From the NCBI RefSeq assembly GCF_007474605.1, contig NZ_VHKL01000006.1, positions 186,001-250,000 on the forward strand: a DNA stretch of 64,000 nucleotides. The letters run 5' to 3'. Numbering within the stretch: position 1 is the stretch's first letter; each line of letters begins with the position of its first letter. The notes beneath the pieces were generated by a model that saw nothing but the letters and a program-made list of their open reading frames with translations, was not told the DNA's origin and searched no databases. This DNA is from Rhodoligotrophos appendicifer. GTDB lineage: Bacteria > Pseudomonadota > Alphaproteobacteria > Rhizobiales > Im1. A program made the position numbers and the translations under genes. Below are positions 8,217-16,338 of the stretch, piece after piece.

Positions 8217-9806
8217 GTGCAGTTCCGGTTCGGACCCTATGCGCTCGATATCGACCGGAGGGAGCTGAAGCAGGGCACTGAAGTCGTACCCCTCGGCCCC
8301 CAGGTCTTCGACCTCCTGACCTTCCTGGTGGAGAACCGCGAGCGGGTCGTCAGCAAGGATGATCTGCTCCAGTCCGTTTGGGGTGGGCGCATCGTGTCGG
8401 AATCGACCCTGACCAGTCATATCAACGCGGTGCGTCGCGCTGTCGGTAACAGCGGCGAGGACCAGCGGCTGGTCCGGACGATCGCGCGTAAGGGATTTCG
8501 GTTTGTGGCCGACGTCAGCGAAGTTCGGGCCCTGGAGCGCCTCCCGTCCCCTGAAGGCGTGGCCATCGGGGCAGAGACGATCGCTGCGCCGGCAACCCCG
8601 CTGATCCTGCCCGACAGACCGTCCATTGCCGTGTTGCCGTTCCAGAACCTGAGCGGCGACCGGGAGCAGGATTATTTCGCCGACGGTGTCGTGGAGGACA
8701 TCATCACCGAATTGTCGCGCATCCGGTGGCTGTTCGTCATCGCGCGCAACTCGAGCTTCACCTACCGGGATCAGGCGGTCGACGTAAAGCAGGTGGGCCG
8801 TGAACTCGGCGTCGGCTACGTCTTGGAAGGCAGCGTGCGCAGAGCGGACAATCGCGTCCGCATCACCGGCCAGCTGATTGACGTCGCGACCGGGGTGCAT
8901 CTCTGGGCGGAGCGGTTCGAGGGAACCCTCCACGACATCTTCGATCTCCAGCAGCAGATTGCAGCGAGCGTCGTGGGGGCGATGGCGCCGCAGCTCGAGC
9001 GCGCGGAGATGGAACGGGCCAAGCGCAAGCCGACTGAGAGCCTGCACGCCTATGACTGCTACTTGAGGGGAATAGCTCACCTTCATCAGGGCAGCAGGGA
9101 GGCCATCGACGAGGCCCTCCCCTTGTTCAACAAGGCGATCGAGCTCGATCATGATTTTGCCTCCGCTTATGCGATGGCCTCATGGTGTCACTTCTGGCGC
9201 AAGGTCAATGGCTGGATGACCGATCCTGAGCAGGAGGTGTCCGCCGGAGCAAGCCTCGCCAGGCGGGCGGTCGAGCTGGGCCGGGATGATCCGGTGGCGC
9301 TCACGCGGGCGGGTCATGCGCTGGCTCATCTGGTCGGCGACCTCGATGGCGGCATAGCCCTCCTCGACCGGGCGCTCGTGCTCAATCCCAATCTGGCTGC
9401 TGCCTGGTTTCTCGGCGGCTATTTGCGGGTTTGGCGGGGTGAAAGCGATGGAGCCATCGAGCGCTTCACAAAGGCCATGCGCCTCAGCCCGCTGGATCCG
9501 GAACTCTATCGAATGGAAGCCGGCATCGCCATGGCTCATCTCTTCGCCGGCCGGTTCGATGCGGCTTCGTTATGGGTGGAGCGGACACACAGGAACCTGC
9601 CGAGTTTTCTCATGGTGATCGGCATCATCGCGGCGAGCCACGCTCTGTCCGGCCGCCAGGAGCGCGCCCGGCTTGCCATACGGCGTTTGCGCCAGCTTGA
9701 TCCAGCACTTCGCCTTTCGAATCTTGGCGACTGGCTGCCGATCCACCGGGCTGAGGATCTCGCGATCTTCGCCGAGGGACTTCGGCTGGCCGGGCTCCCG
9801 GAATGA
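8217..9806 (+). CDS. Winged-helix (OmpR/CadC-type) regulator with TolB-like and TPR domains
   Basis: 529 residues from a GTG at 8217, chosen because VQFRFGPYALDIDRRELKQG is the canonical opening of this domain type and a GA-rich ribosome site precedes it. Residues ~1-100 form the OmpR-like DNA-binding winged helix (LLQSVWGGRIVSESTLTSHI and RTIARKGFRFV). Residues ~135-260 match the segment seen in soluble adenylate-cyclase-like regulators (SIAVLPFQNLSG, YFADGVVEDIITELSRI, YVLEGSVRR). The remainder is TPR-like helices. No transmembrane helix separates the domains, unlike CadC or ToxR, so it should be cytoplasmic. Divergent from the NAD(P)-binding gene, a likely target. Confidence 0.82.
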   Translation: MQFRFGPYALDIDRRELKQGTEVVPLGPQVFDLLTFLVENRERVVSKDDLLQSVWGGRIVSESTLTSHINAVRRAVGNSGEDQRLVRTIARKGFRFVADVSEVRALERLPSPEGVAIGAETIAAPATPLILPDRPSIAVLPFQNLSGDREQDYFADGVVEDIITELSRIRWLFVIARNSSFTYRDQAVDVKQVGRELGVGYVLEGSVRRADNRVRITGQLIDVATGVHLWAERFEGTLHDIFDLQQQIAASVVGAMAPQLERAEMERAKRKPTESLHAYDCYLRGIAHLHQGSREAIDEALPLFNKAIELDHDFASAYAMASWCHFWRKVNGWMTDPEQEVSAGASLARRAVELGRDDPVALTRAGHALAHLVGDLDGGIALLDRALVLNPNLAAAWFLGGYLRVWRGESDGAIERFTKAMRLSPLDPELYRMEAGIAMAHLFAGRFDAASLWVERTHRNLPSFLMVIGIIAASHALSGRQERARLAIRRLRQLDPALRLSNLGDWLPIHRAEDLAIFAEGLRLAGLPE

Positions 9807-9921
9807 TGCTCTTGGCAGCGAACGTCTCGGCGACCCGGAAGAGTGCTGACAGTGATCATGTTCTGCTCACATTTTCGGGCTTTGATCCCATCTGTGCCGG
9901 CGCAAATATTCGGAGCGACAC

Positions 9922-10110
9922 ATGCTGATGATGCTGATCTTCGTCCTGTGCGCGGCCTTTGCCGGCACTTTGGTTGTGCGATGGCATCTTCAGCGAAAGC
10001 GATGGCAGCGCGAGCGCTCCCCCAATTTTCGCCGCCGGATGCGTCGCGGCCGCGAGCCGATCCTGAAAGTCGACCAGCCGGGACGACGGGCCGAAGATCC
10101 TGATCTCTAA
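9922..10110 (+). CDS. Small hypothetical protein with one membrane helix
   Basis: 62 residues: an N-terminal hydrophobic stretch (MLMMLIFVLCAAFAGTLVV) followed by a very basic tail. A CGGAG ribosome-site match lies 9 bases before the ATG. No family recognised. Small size makes it uncertain as a gene, but codon use and the clean helix-plus-basic-tail design are plausible. Confidence 0.4.
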   Translation: MLMMLIFVLCAAFAGTLVVRWHLQRKRWQRERSPNFRRRMRRGREPILKVDQPGRRAEDPDL

Positions 10111-10254
10111 TCGGACCGGAGCTGCGATCGCTTCCCCCTGCGCGTTTGCATCCAGAGGATCGATGCGCCTGACGACATTCCCATGGCTGGAATGTCGACG
10201 GGCTTCGAGGTAGCGTCGGGCTGGCGATTTCGTCAGCGCCGTCTCGGAGTGTCG

Positions 10255-10461
10255 ATGACCAGCAGACTTCCTCCCAAGCTTCCGGTTCGGAGCCCCCCGG
10301 CACCCCATCCCGAAGACGAGGTGCGATTCACGCTCCGAGCCTCGCATTACCTGTTCACGCTCATTGACCAGGCGCGGTCGCGTCGTCCGGGCAAGATCTC
10401 GCGCAATACTTGGATTTTGGAGGCCATCACCGAGAAGCTGAAGAAGGAACAGCAGGGGTGA
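10255..10461 (+). CDS. Small ribbon-helix-helix-like protein
   Basis: 68 residues from the ATG at 10255, which has CGGAG about 6 bases upstream; a longer frame to 10183 lacks a ribosome site. The C-terminal half (VRFTLRASHYLFTLIDQARS, then SRNTWILEAITEKLKK) has the strand-helix-helix pattern of Arc/MetJ-type DNA-binding proteins, with the strand RFTLRA and the second helix SRNTWILEAI. If correct it is a dimeric transcription factor or antitoxin-like protein; there is no toxin partner beside it. Converges with the Rossmann gene, 9 bases away. Confidence 0.5.
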   Translation: MTSRLPPKLPVRSPPAPHPEDEVRFTLRASHYLFTLIDQARSRRPGKISRNTWILEAITEKLKKEQQG

Positions 10462-10470
10462 GGGAGGGTC

Positions 10471-11610
10471 TCAGCTGTGCAGGCCGAACCTGGCGCCCAA
10501 CGCCTTGAGCTGTTGGTCGACGAGACGCGCGACCTTGTAGGAGTCTGCTGGTGGAAAGCCTGAAAGATTGATCTCGAAGCGGTCGCGCAGCACCCGCTGC
10601 GCCGCCTCGGTATAGAGAATGCGGCCATCGCTTTCGATCGCCTCCACGCCCTCGGCCCGCTGGCCAACTTCATTGATGGCGATCGCCTCCGCCAGGGAGA
10701 GATTGCCCGGCAACATGACCTCAGCGCCGGCCGCTGAGACGATCGCGGGATAGCCACCGGGAAGCCCGTTCGGCCCTGGGATATGGGAGCGCTCGCCGCT
10801 ATCGGTCATGACCGCCAGAAGCACCTTGCAGAGCGAGCCGGCAGCGAGGCTGCTGGCCCCGGCCGCGGTCGGGATGGAGGCCTCGGCGGCGATCTCGGCA
10901 ATCAGGCTGGAGCGGTCAATCCTGTCGGTCACGTCGGTGCCGGCGAGGACGATCTTGAGATAGAAATCATGGCCGCAGGTCGTCCCCCGCGTCAGGATGT
11001 TGTAGGAGTGATGATTATGCGCGACCACATAGGGCACGATGTGGCGCATGGGTGCTGCAAGCCGCTTTGCCGCCACATACTGGATGGCCGGCACCAGCAG
11101 GTCGATATTGCCGACGCCGATAGTGGGTCCTGGGCCGACTTTTGCCAGGGCCACATTGACAACATCGGGATAGGAAACATTGAGAAATCGCGGCGCGGTG
11201 CCGCTTCTTTCGATTGCCCGCATCAGGCTGAAGGACGGCGTCATATGCGCTGCCGCCCACAACCCGGGCCCGATCGACAGGAGCTCTGCGCGGATATCCG
11301 GCGGCAACAGGTCGCGCAGCCACCAGGCTGCGAAGCTCGCGGCATTGACAACGATCTCGGGCTGCTCGTCATGCATCAGAGCTGCAGTCGCATCGAGGTC
11401 CGTGAGGTCGGCCTGGCGGAATTCGATGTCGGGATAGAGTCCCATGTAACTGGCGCCGAACAGGGCCGAACGGGTCTTGCGCAGGCCGCGCTCGGCGTCT
11501 CGGCCGGCCGCAACGATGCGCCAGCCGAGATGCGGGATGCGGGCCAGGAACTCCACCAGCTGGCCACCGACATTACCCAGTCCGAAGATCATCAAAACCG
11601 GCTTGCGCAA
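10471..11610 (-). CDS. Unassigned NAD(P)-binding Rossmann enzyme, paralog A (saccharopine dehydrogenase-like architecture)
   Basis: 379 residues from a TTG at 11610 (GACGAGG upstream); the next ATG would cut the first beta-strand. Starts with VLMIFGLGNVGGQLVEFLAR, a GxGxxG dinucleotide site, and continues through an ADLTD...PEIVVNAA segment like saccharopine-dehydrogenase-type proteins. It shares long collinear blocks with the 386-residue protein at 12834-13994: WWLRDLLP, GN-DLLVPA, YNIL, PGPNGLPGGYP and QRAEGVEAIE. It is divergent from the OpuB-like binding-protein gene across a 24-bp palindrome, so it probably belongs to the same regulon. The reaction is unknown; a dehydrogenase acting on the transported amine or a product of it is the simplest guess. 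Confidence 0.62.
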   Translation of the reverse strand: MRKPVLMIFGLGNVGGQLVEFLARIPHLGWRIVAAGRDAERGLRKTRSALFGASYMGLYPDIEFRQADLTDLDATAALMHDEQPEIVVNAASFAAWWLRDLLPPDIRAELLSIGPGLWAAAHMTPSFSLMRAIERSGTAPRFLNVSYPDVVNVALAKVGPGPTIGVGNIDLLVPAIQYVAAKRLAAPMRHIVPYVVAHNHHSYNILTRGTTCGHDFYLKIVLAGTDVTDRIDRSSLIAEIAAEASIPTAAGASSLAAGSLCKVLLAVMTDSGERSHIPGPNGLPGGYPAIVSAAGAEVMLPGNLSLAEAIAINEVGQRAEGVEAIESDGRILYTEAAQRVLRDRFEINLSGFPPADSYKVARLVDQQLKALGARFGLHS

Positions 11611-11695
11611 GCCCTCGTCTCCCTGCGTGGCGAATTAATCAGGTGCCAAACCTAAGCTCATTTTCCAAGCCATTGCCAGCGGAGTTTCGTCGTGG

Positions 11696-11719
11696 CATCA
11701 AAGTGACGTCACTCTGATG
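11696..11719. promoter_or_regulatory. Near-perfect 24-bp palindrome, candidate operator
   Basis: Half-site CATCAAAGTGAC at 11696-11707 faces GTCACTCTGATG at 11708-11719; 11 of 12 base pairs match, and the central 12 bp AGTGACGTCACT are a perfect palindrome. It sits in the 229-base divergent region between paralog A (start 11610, minus) and the quaternary-amine binding protein (start 11840, plus). No regulator gene is part of this cluster; the nearest candidate is the small ribbon-helix-helix-like gene at 10255. Confidence 0.7.
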
Positions 11720-11839
11720 TCATTGATTTTGTTTGATTTTTTACCCGACAGGGTCGATGCTTTGTCCGTCGCGATCAGCGGCGCGGATGCGGCATGCGGG
11801 GTGCATGCCGGCAACGAGAACCTGTCCGGAGAAGACATC

Positions 11840-12736
11840 ATGCCCTCGACCCTCAGCAGGCGCGCCATCCTGGCCGGCGCCGCCATCATGGGCAGCCTAG
11901 CGCTGCTGACCGCGGCGCAGGCCGCCGACAAGATCACCGTCGGTTCGAAGAACTATACGGAGAGCATCGTGATCACCCATATGCTCGCCGACCTGCTGGA
12001 GGCTAAGGGTTACGAGGTCGATCGCAAGATAGGGTTGGGAGGCACCTCCGTGATCCACGAGGCGATCGTCAGCGGTGAGATCGACGTCTATCCGGAATAT
12101 ACCGGGACGGCGCTCTTGGTGATCCTCAAGGAGCCGGTCGTCAATGATCCCGACAAGGCCTATGAGATCGTCAAGGACGGCTATGCCGAGAAGTTCAAGC
12201 TGACCTGGCTCAAACCCCTTGGCTTCAACGATACCTATGCACTGGCCATGCGCCGCGCCGATGCCGAAAAGCTTGGCATCAAGTCCTTGAGCGACCTTGG
12301 CGCCCATTCGGGCGATCTGACGCTCGGCTCGACCCAGGAATTCCAGGTCCGCCCGGACGCCTTGCCGGGCCTGTCCAAGGCTTATGATCTGAAATTCAAG
12401 GCGAGCCGCGGCATGGACCCGGGCCTTGTGTACCAGGCCATCGCCAACGGCAATGTGGACGTCATCTCCGTCTTCACCACCGACGGCCGCATCAAGGCCA
12501 ATGACCTGGTGGTCCTCAAGGACGACAAGATGTTCTTCCCGCCTTACTACCTCACGCCCATCGTCCGGGCCGAGACCTTGGCTGCCCATCCCGACGTCGC
12601 CGATGCCCTCAACGCCCTTGTGGGCAAGATCGATGAGGCGACCATGATCGAGATCAATTCCTCGATCGATCAGGACAAGCGTCCCGCAGAAGAGGTCGCC
12701 AAGGAATTTCTGAAGAAGTCGGGCCTCATCTCCTAG
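11840..12736 (+). CDS. OpuBC/OsmF-type glycine betaine/choline ABC transporter binding protein
   Basis: 298 residues from the ATG at 11840, preceded by CCGGAGAA. The N-terminus has a twin-arginine-like signal (LSRRAILAGAAIMG) ending AAQA. The mature protein begins ADKITVGSKNYTESIVITHMLADLLEAKGY, the textbook opening of OpuBC/OsmF receptors, and has DVYPEYTGTALL and AIANGNVDVISVFTTDGRI, both typical of the family. Periplasmic receptor for quaternary ammonium or related osmolytes. First gene of an operon with a Rossmann enzyme, an ATPase and two permeases. A strong hairpin follows its stop. Confidence 0.88.
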   Translation: MPSTLSRRAILAGAAIMGSLALLTAAQAADKITVGSKNYTESIVITHMLADLLEAKGYEVDRKIGLGGTSVIHEAIVSGEIDVYPEYTGTALLVILKEPVVNDPDKAYEIVKDGYAEKFKLTWLKPLGFNDTYALAMRRADAEKLGIKSLSDLGAHSGDLTLGSTQEFQVRPDALPGLSKAYDLKFKASRGMDPGLVYQAIANGNVDVISVFTTDGRIKANDLVVLKDDKMFFPPYYLTPIVRAETLAAHPDVADALNALVGKIDEATMIEINSSIDQDKRPAEEVAKEFLKKSGLIS

Positions 12737-12756
12737 CAGCAGCTGTCATCCGGTTC

Positions 12757-12789
12757 GGAGCGCCATCCGCCCTTGGCGGACGACGCTCC
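12757..12789 (+). promoter_or_regulatory. Intercistronic hairpin after the OpuBC-like gene
   Basis: GGAGCG (12757-12762) pairs with CGCTCC (12784-12789), and inside it CCGCC (12767-12771) pairs with GGCGG (12775-12779) around a CTT loop. It begins 21 bases after the binding-protein stop, inside the operon. Such structures usually stabilise upstream mRNA or partly terminate transcription so that the receptor is made in excess over the membrane parts. No T-tract is present. Confidence 0.5.
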
Positions 12790-12833
12790 CGCCATGCCCG
12801 CAATCCTCCTCACTCCATACGATCTGGAATCTC

Positions 12834-13994
12834 ATGATCAAGTCGCATCGCAAAATCATCATTTTCGGCGCTGGTGAACTCGGTGGCATCGTAGCCGAGC
12901 TCCTCGCGCGTCATCCGCAGTTCCGGGGTGAGATCGTGCTCGCCGACCTGAACGCGGACCTGGCGATGCGGCGAGCCAACTCGGCTCAGCAGGGCGCCTT
13001 GCAATGGGGAACCGAGACGCGCGTCACGACCGCGACGGTCGACCTTCGCAACATCGACCAGACCGCGGCTCTGCTGCAGCGGATCGCGCCCGATCTCGTC
13101 TTCAATGCGACGACCCTGGCGACTTGGTGGTTGCGCGATCTCCTCCCCGAGGCGGTCAAGCAGCGCCTGCATGTGTTCGGCGCGGGCTCCGGCGTATGGT
13201 CGGCCTCCCATGCAGCCTTGGCCTACACCCTCATGCAAGCCGTCCGCGACAGCGGCCTGACGGTGCCGGTGATCAACAGCTCTTATCCCGACGGCGTGAA
13301 TCCCGCCCTCGCTGCGGCGGGTCTTGCCCCCGACATCGGCATCGGCAATGGCGACCTGCTGGTTCCGGCCCTCCAGCAGGTGGTCGCCGCTCGCTTCCGC
13401 GTGGCCCCGCATCGGGTCGGGATCGTCCTCGTGGCGCATCATTTCCACGCCTATAACATCCTCATGCACGGTCACGCCCATGGGCTGGATTTCCCGCTCC
13501 GGATCTCGATCGACGGGCGCGATGTCACGGACAGCCTGGATAAGGCGGCCCTGTTCGCCGAGGTCCCCGACATCGCCCGCATCCCGGGTGCGGCGGCCGC
13601 CACGTGGATCGTGGCCGCTTCGGCGATCCGCATCCTGATGGCGCTGCTGGATCCCCTCGGCCAGCTAATCCACGCTCCGGGCCCGCTGGGGCTGGTCGGC
13701 GGCTATCCGATCCAGGTGAATGCCGGTGGCCTCGAGCTGGCGCTTCCGCACGACGTCGATCGCGACCAGGCGGTTGCCGTCAATTGGGAGGCGCAGCGCG
13801 CCGAAGGCATCGAGTCCATTGAGCCCGGCGGCACCATCGTGCTGACCGACATAGCGGCAGGCACTCTGCGGGAAGTCTTCGGCTATGAGATCCGCCGCTA
13901 TCCCCTAGCCGATTGTCTGGCCATCGCCAAGGAGCTGACGACTGCGCTACGATCCCTTGGCGAGCGCCACGGGCTCGCACTGCAGACCCATTAG
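12834..13994 (+). CDS. Unassigned NAD(P)-binding Rossmann enzyme, paralog B
   Basis: 386 residues. The N-terminus KIIIFGAGELGGIVAELLAR carries a GxGxxG site followed by an acidic residue in VLADLNADLA, which suggests NAD rather than NADP. It is a clear paralog of the protein at 10471-11610 (shared WWLRDLLP, SYPDGVNPALA, GN-DLLVPA, YNIL, GPLGLVGGYP and QRAEGIESIE). It lies between the binding-protein gene and the ATPase gene of an OpuB-type operon, 16 bases upstream of the latter, so it is co-expressed with uptake. Likely acts on the imported compound or a derivative. Function is not recognised from sequence. Confidence 0.65.
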   Translation: MIKSHRKIIIFGAGELGGIVAELLARHPQFRGEIVLADLNADLAMRRANSAQQGALQWGTETRVTTATVDLRNIDQTAALLQRIAPDLVFNATTLATWWLRDLLPEAVKQRLHVFGAGSGVWSASHAALAYTLMQAVRDSGLTVPVINSSYPDGVNPALAAAGLAPDIGIGNGDLLVPALQQVVAARFRVAPHRVGIVLVAHHFHAYNILMHGHAHGLDFPLRISIDGRDVTDSLDKAALFAEVPDIARIPGAAAATWIVAASAIRILMALLDPLGQLIHAPGPLGLVGGYPIQVNAGGLELALPHDVDRDQAVAVNWEAQRAEGIESIEPGGTIVLTDIAAGTLREVFGYEIRRYPLADCLAIAKELTTALRSLGERHGLALQTH

Positions 13995-14009
13995 CGCGAC
14001 CGAGATCCC

Positions 14010-14984
14010 ATGCCCGATGCTCTTCGCCTCGACGCCGTTTCCAAGGCCTATGGCGCCACGCCGGTGGTGAGGAGCGCAAGCTTTACGGTGGCCCAGGGCG
14101 AGTTCTGTGCCATCGTCGGCCCGTCCGGTTGCGGCAAGACGACGACGCTGAAGATGATCAACCGCATCATAGAGCCGAGCTCCGGCCGCGTGCTGATCGA
14201 CGATGAAGACGCCGCCGCCATGGATCCGGTGTTGCTCCGTCGGCGCATCGGCTACGTGATCCAGCAGGTCGGCCTGTTTCCGCACATGTCGGTCGAAGCC
14301 AATGCTGGCGCCGTTCTGCGGATCATGGGCCGTCCCAGGGAAGAGTGCCGGGCCCGTGCCCGCGCGATGTTGGACCTGGTGGGACTGCCTGCGTCCGTCT
14401 ATGCCGATCGGCGGCCGAGCGCCCTGTCCGGTGGCCAGCAGCAGCGCGTGGGTGTCGCACGCGCCCTTGCCGCCGACCCCGACATCATCCTCATGGATGA
14501 ACCTTTCGCCGCCGTCGATCCGGTCATTCGCAAGCAGCTGCAGGACGAAATGCGGCGCATCCAGCGCGAGACCGGCAAAACTATCGTCTTCGTAACCCAC
14601 GACCTGTTGGAGGCCTTCAGTTTGGCTGACCGGATCGTCCTCCTCAAGGATGGGGTCGTGATCCAGGCGGGCTCTCCCGAAGAGCTGCTCTTTGCCCCCT
14701 CTTCGCCCTTCGTCTCCGAATATCTGGCCGAAAGCCGGGAGCTCCTGGGACTGCGGTTCATGAAAGCGCGGGACTTCGCCATGCCCGGATCCGCGCTCGC
14801 CCCGGAACTGCCGGCGGACGTGTCGGTTCTTGACGTGGTGCTCGCCTTGGCCGGACGCCAAGAGGTCGACCGTCTCTCCCCCGTCATTATGGGCGACGCC
14901 GATGGGCCGTGCTGGACGCTCGACGCGGCCGGCCTCGTGCGCGCGGTGGTAGGCGCGGTTGCCGATCCGGCCGAGGGTGCATGA
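14010..14984 (+). CDS. OpuBA-type glycine betaine/choline ABC transporter ATPase
   Basis: 324 residues. Walker A GPSGCGKTT near residue 36, Q-loop IQQVGLFPHMSVEANAG, signature LSGGQQQRVGVARAL, and Walker B ILMDEPFAAVDP followed by the switch histidine in FVTHDLLEAF. After residue ~245 comes a shortened regulatory tail with one CBS-like stretch (ADVSVLDVVLALAGR), less than the two CBS repeats of full-length OpuA/OpuB ATPases. Cytoplasmic energy unit of the transporter. Its stop overlaps the next permease start by ATGA. Confidence 0.9.
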   Translation: MPDALRLDAVSKAYGATPVVRSASFTVAQGEFCAIVGPSGCGKTTTLKMINRIIEPSSGRVLIDDEDAAAMDPVLLRRRIGYVIQQVGLFPHMSVEANAGAVLRIMGRPREECRARARAMLDLVGLPASVYADRRPSALSGGQQQRVGVARALAADPDIILMDEPFAAVDPVIRKQLQDEMRRIQRETGKTIVFVTHDLLEAFSLADRIVLLKDGVVIQAGSPEELLFAPSSPFVSEYLAESRELLGLRFMKARDFAMPGSALAPELPADVSVLDVVLALAGRQEVDRLSPVIMGDADGPCWTLDAAGLVRAVVGAVADPAEGA

Positions 14985-15604
14985 ACTTTTTGATCGCCAA
15001 CCCTGGGACGATCCTAAACCTGGGCCTGCAGCATCTGTCGGTGTCGCTCGGAGCTGTGCTGATCGCCGTCCTGATCGGCCTTCCCCTGGGCATTGCCGCC
15101 GCCAAGATCCGCTGGCTCGAGCTCCCGGCCCTTACCCTAGCCGGGCTTCTCTACCTCGTGCCGAGTCTCGCCCTTTTTGCCTTTCTCATCCCGATCCTCG
15201 GCCTCGGCACCCTGACTGCCGTGGTCGGCCTCAGCATCTATTCCCTGCTGGTGATCATGCGCAATGTTGCCATCGGCTTGTCGGCCGTACCGGAACCTCT
15301 GCTTGAGGCGGCGCGCGGCATCGGCATGACCAGGTCGCAGAGCTTCCGACTCGTCGAATTTCCCCTGTCGGTGCCGATGATCATCGCCGGCATCCGCATT
15401 GCGACGGTGATGACCGTGGGCGTCGCCAGCCTCGCCGCCTATATCGGTGCCGGTGGCTTCGGCGTGCTCATTTTCCGCGGCATCGCCACGGCCGACAATG
15501 ACATGATCATCGCCGGCGCCTTGCCGACTGCGGCCTTGGCGCTGGCCTGCGATTGGCTGCTGCGCCAGGCTGAGCGCCTGGCGAGAGCCGAGCCTGTGCC
15601 ATGA
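14981..15604 (+). CDS. OpuBB-type glycine betaine/choline ABC transporter permease 1
   Basis: 207 residues from the ATG at 14981, which overlaps the ATPase stop; an upstream in-frame start would add an unlikely arginine-rich segment. Short hydrophobic permease with VPSLALFAFLIPILG and the EAARGIGMTRSQSFRLVEFPLSVPMIIAGIR cytoplasmic-loop motif that contacts the ATPase. Ends by ATGA overlap with a second permease of the same type, so the channel is probably a heterodimer, as in osmoregulated YehWY/OsmWY systems. Confidence 0.88.
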   Translation: MNFLIANPGTILNLGLQHLSVSLGAVLIAVLIGLPLGIAAAKIRWLELPALTLAGLLYLVPSLALFAFLIPILGLGTLTAVVGLSIYSLLVIMRNVAIGLSAVPEPLLEAARGIGMTRSQSFRLVEFPLSVPMIIAGIRIATVMTVGVASLAAYIGAGGFGVLIFRGIATADNDMIIAGALPTAALALACDWLLRQAERLARAEPVP

Positions 15605-16245
15605 GCTCCTTCCTGGACTTCATGGTCGACAACAGCGACCAGATCTGGCTCCTGCTGAAGCAACACATCGTCCTCAGCGCGTCCGGGACGGCGTTGGGTC
15701 TGGCCGTTGCTTTCCCCATGGCGATCCTGGCCGCTCTAATGCCACGCCTCGGCCAAGGCTTCTCGGCTGCCGCCAACATCGCCCAGACCATCCCGAGTTT
15801 CGCCGTGCTGGGGCTTGCCATTCCCCTCCTCGGCATAGGCTTCGCCCCGGCCCTGCTCGCCTTGAGCCTGCGGGCTCTGCTGCCGATTTATCTGAACGCC
15901 CATGTGGCCCTGCAGGGGCTGGATCCGGCCTTGCGCGAGGCAGCCAAAGGCATCGGCATGACGCGCTGGCAGAGCCTCGTCATGGTCGAGTTGCCCCTGT
16001 CGCTGCCCGCGACGATCGGCGGCCTGCGCACCGCCGCGGTTGAAAGTGTGGGGATCGCGACCTTGGCGGCCTTCATCGGCGGGGGCGGCCTGGGCGATCT
16101 CATCCTTCAGGGGATTGCCTTGCGCGACACCGACAGGCTGCTCGCCGGGGCCATTCCGGCCGCTGGTCTGGCGATTTGCGTGGAGCTCTCTCTCGCCAGA
16201 GTGCAAAGGGCGCTCACTACGGTCATGGCTGTGGGACGGCCTTAA
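15601..16245 (+). CDS. OpuBD-type glycine betaine/choline ABC transporter permease 2
   Basis: 214 residues with the pattern of its upstream partner: AQTIPSFAVLGLAIPLLGIG and the ATPase-contact loop EAAKGIGMTRWQSLVMVELPLSLPATIGGLR. Last gene of the five-gene operon (binding protein, Rossmann enzyme, ATPase, two permeases). A GC-rich hairpin lies just after it, before the convergent NitT/TauT binding-protein gene. Confidence 0.88.
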   Translation: MSSFLDFMVDNSDQIWLLLKQHIVLSASGTALGLAVAFPMAILAALMPRLGQGFSAAANIAQTIPSFAVLGLAIPLLGIGFAPALLALSLRALLPIYLNAHVALQGLDPALREAAKGIGMTRWQSLVMVELPLSLPATIGGLRTAAVESVGIATLAAFIGGGGLGDLILQGIALRDTDRLLAGAIPAAGLAICVELSLARVQRALTTVMAVGRP

Positions 16246-16270
16246 GCGCACCCCCGTGACTTATAGCTCA

Positions 16271-16297
16271 GGGGGCGATGCGTTGTGCACCGCCCCC
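16271..16297. terminator. Likely bidirectional hairpin between convergent operons
   Basis: GGGGGCG at 16271-16277 pairs with CGCCCCC at 16291-16297; after one mismatch, TGC (16279-16281) pairs with GCA (16287-16289) around GTTGT. It sits in the 93-base gap between convergent genes. There is no clear T-run on either strand, so its efficiency is uncertain. Confidence 0.45.
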
Positions 16298-16338
16298 CGG
16301 AGCCTTCACTGCGAATCCGTCACCTCATGCGGCTCTGT

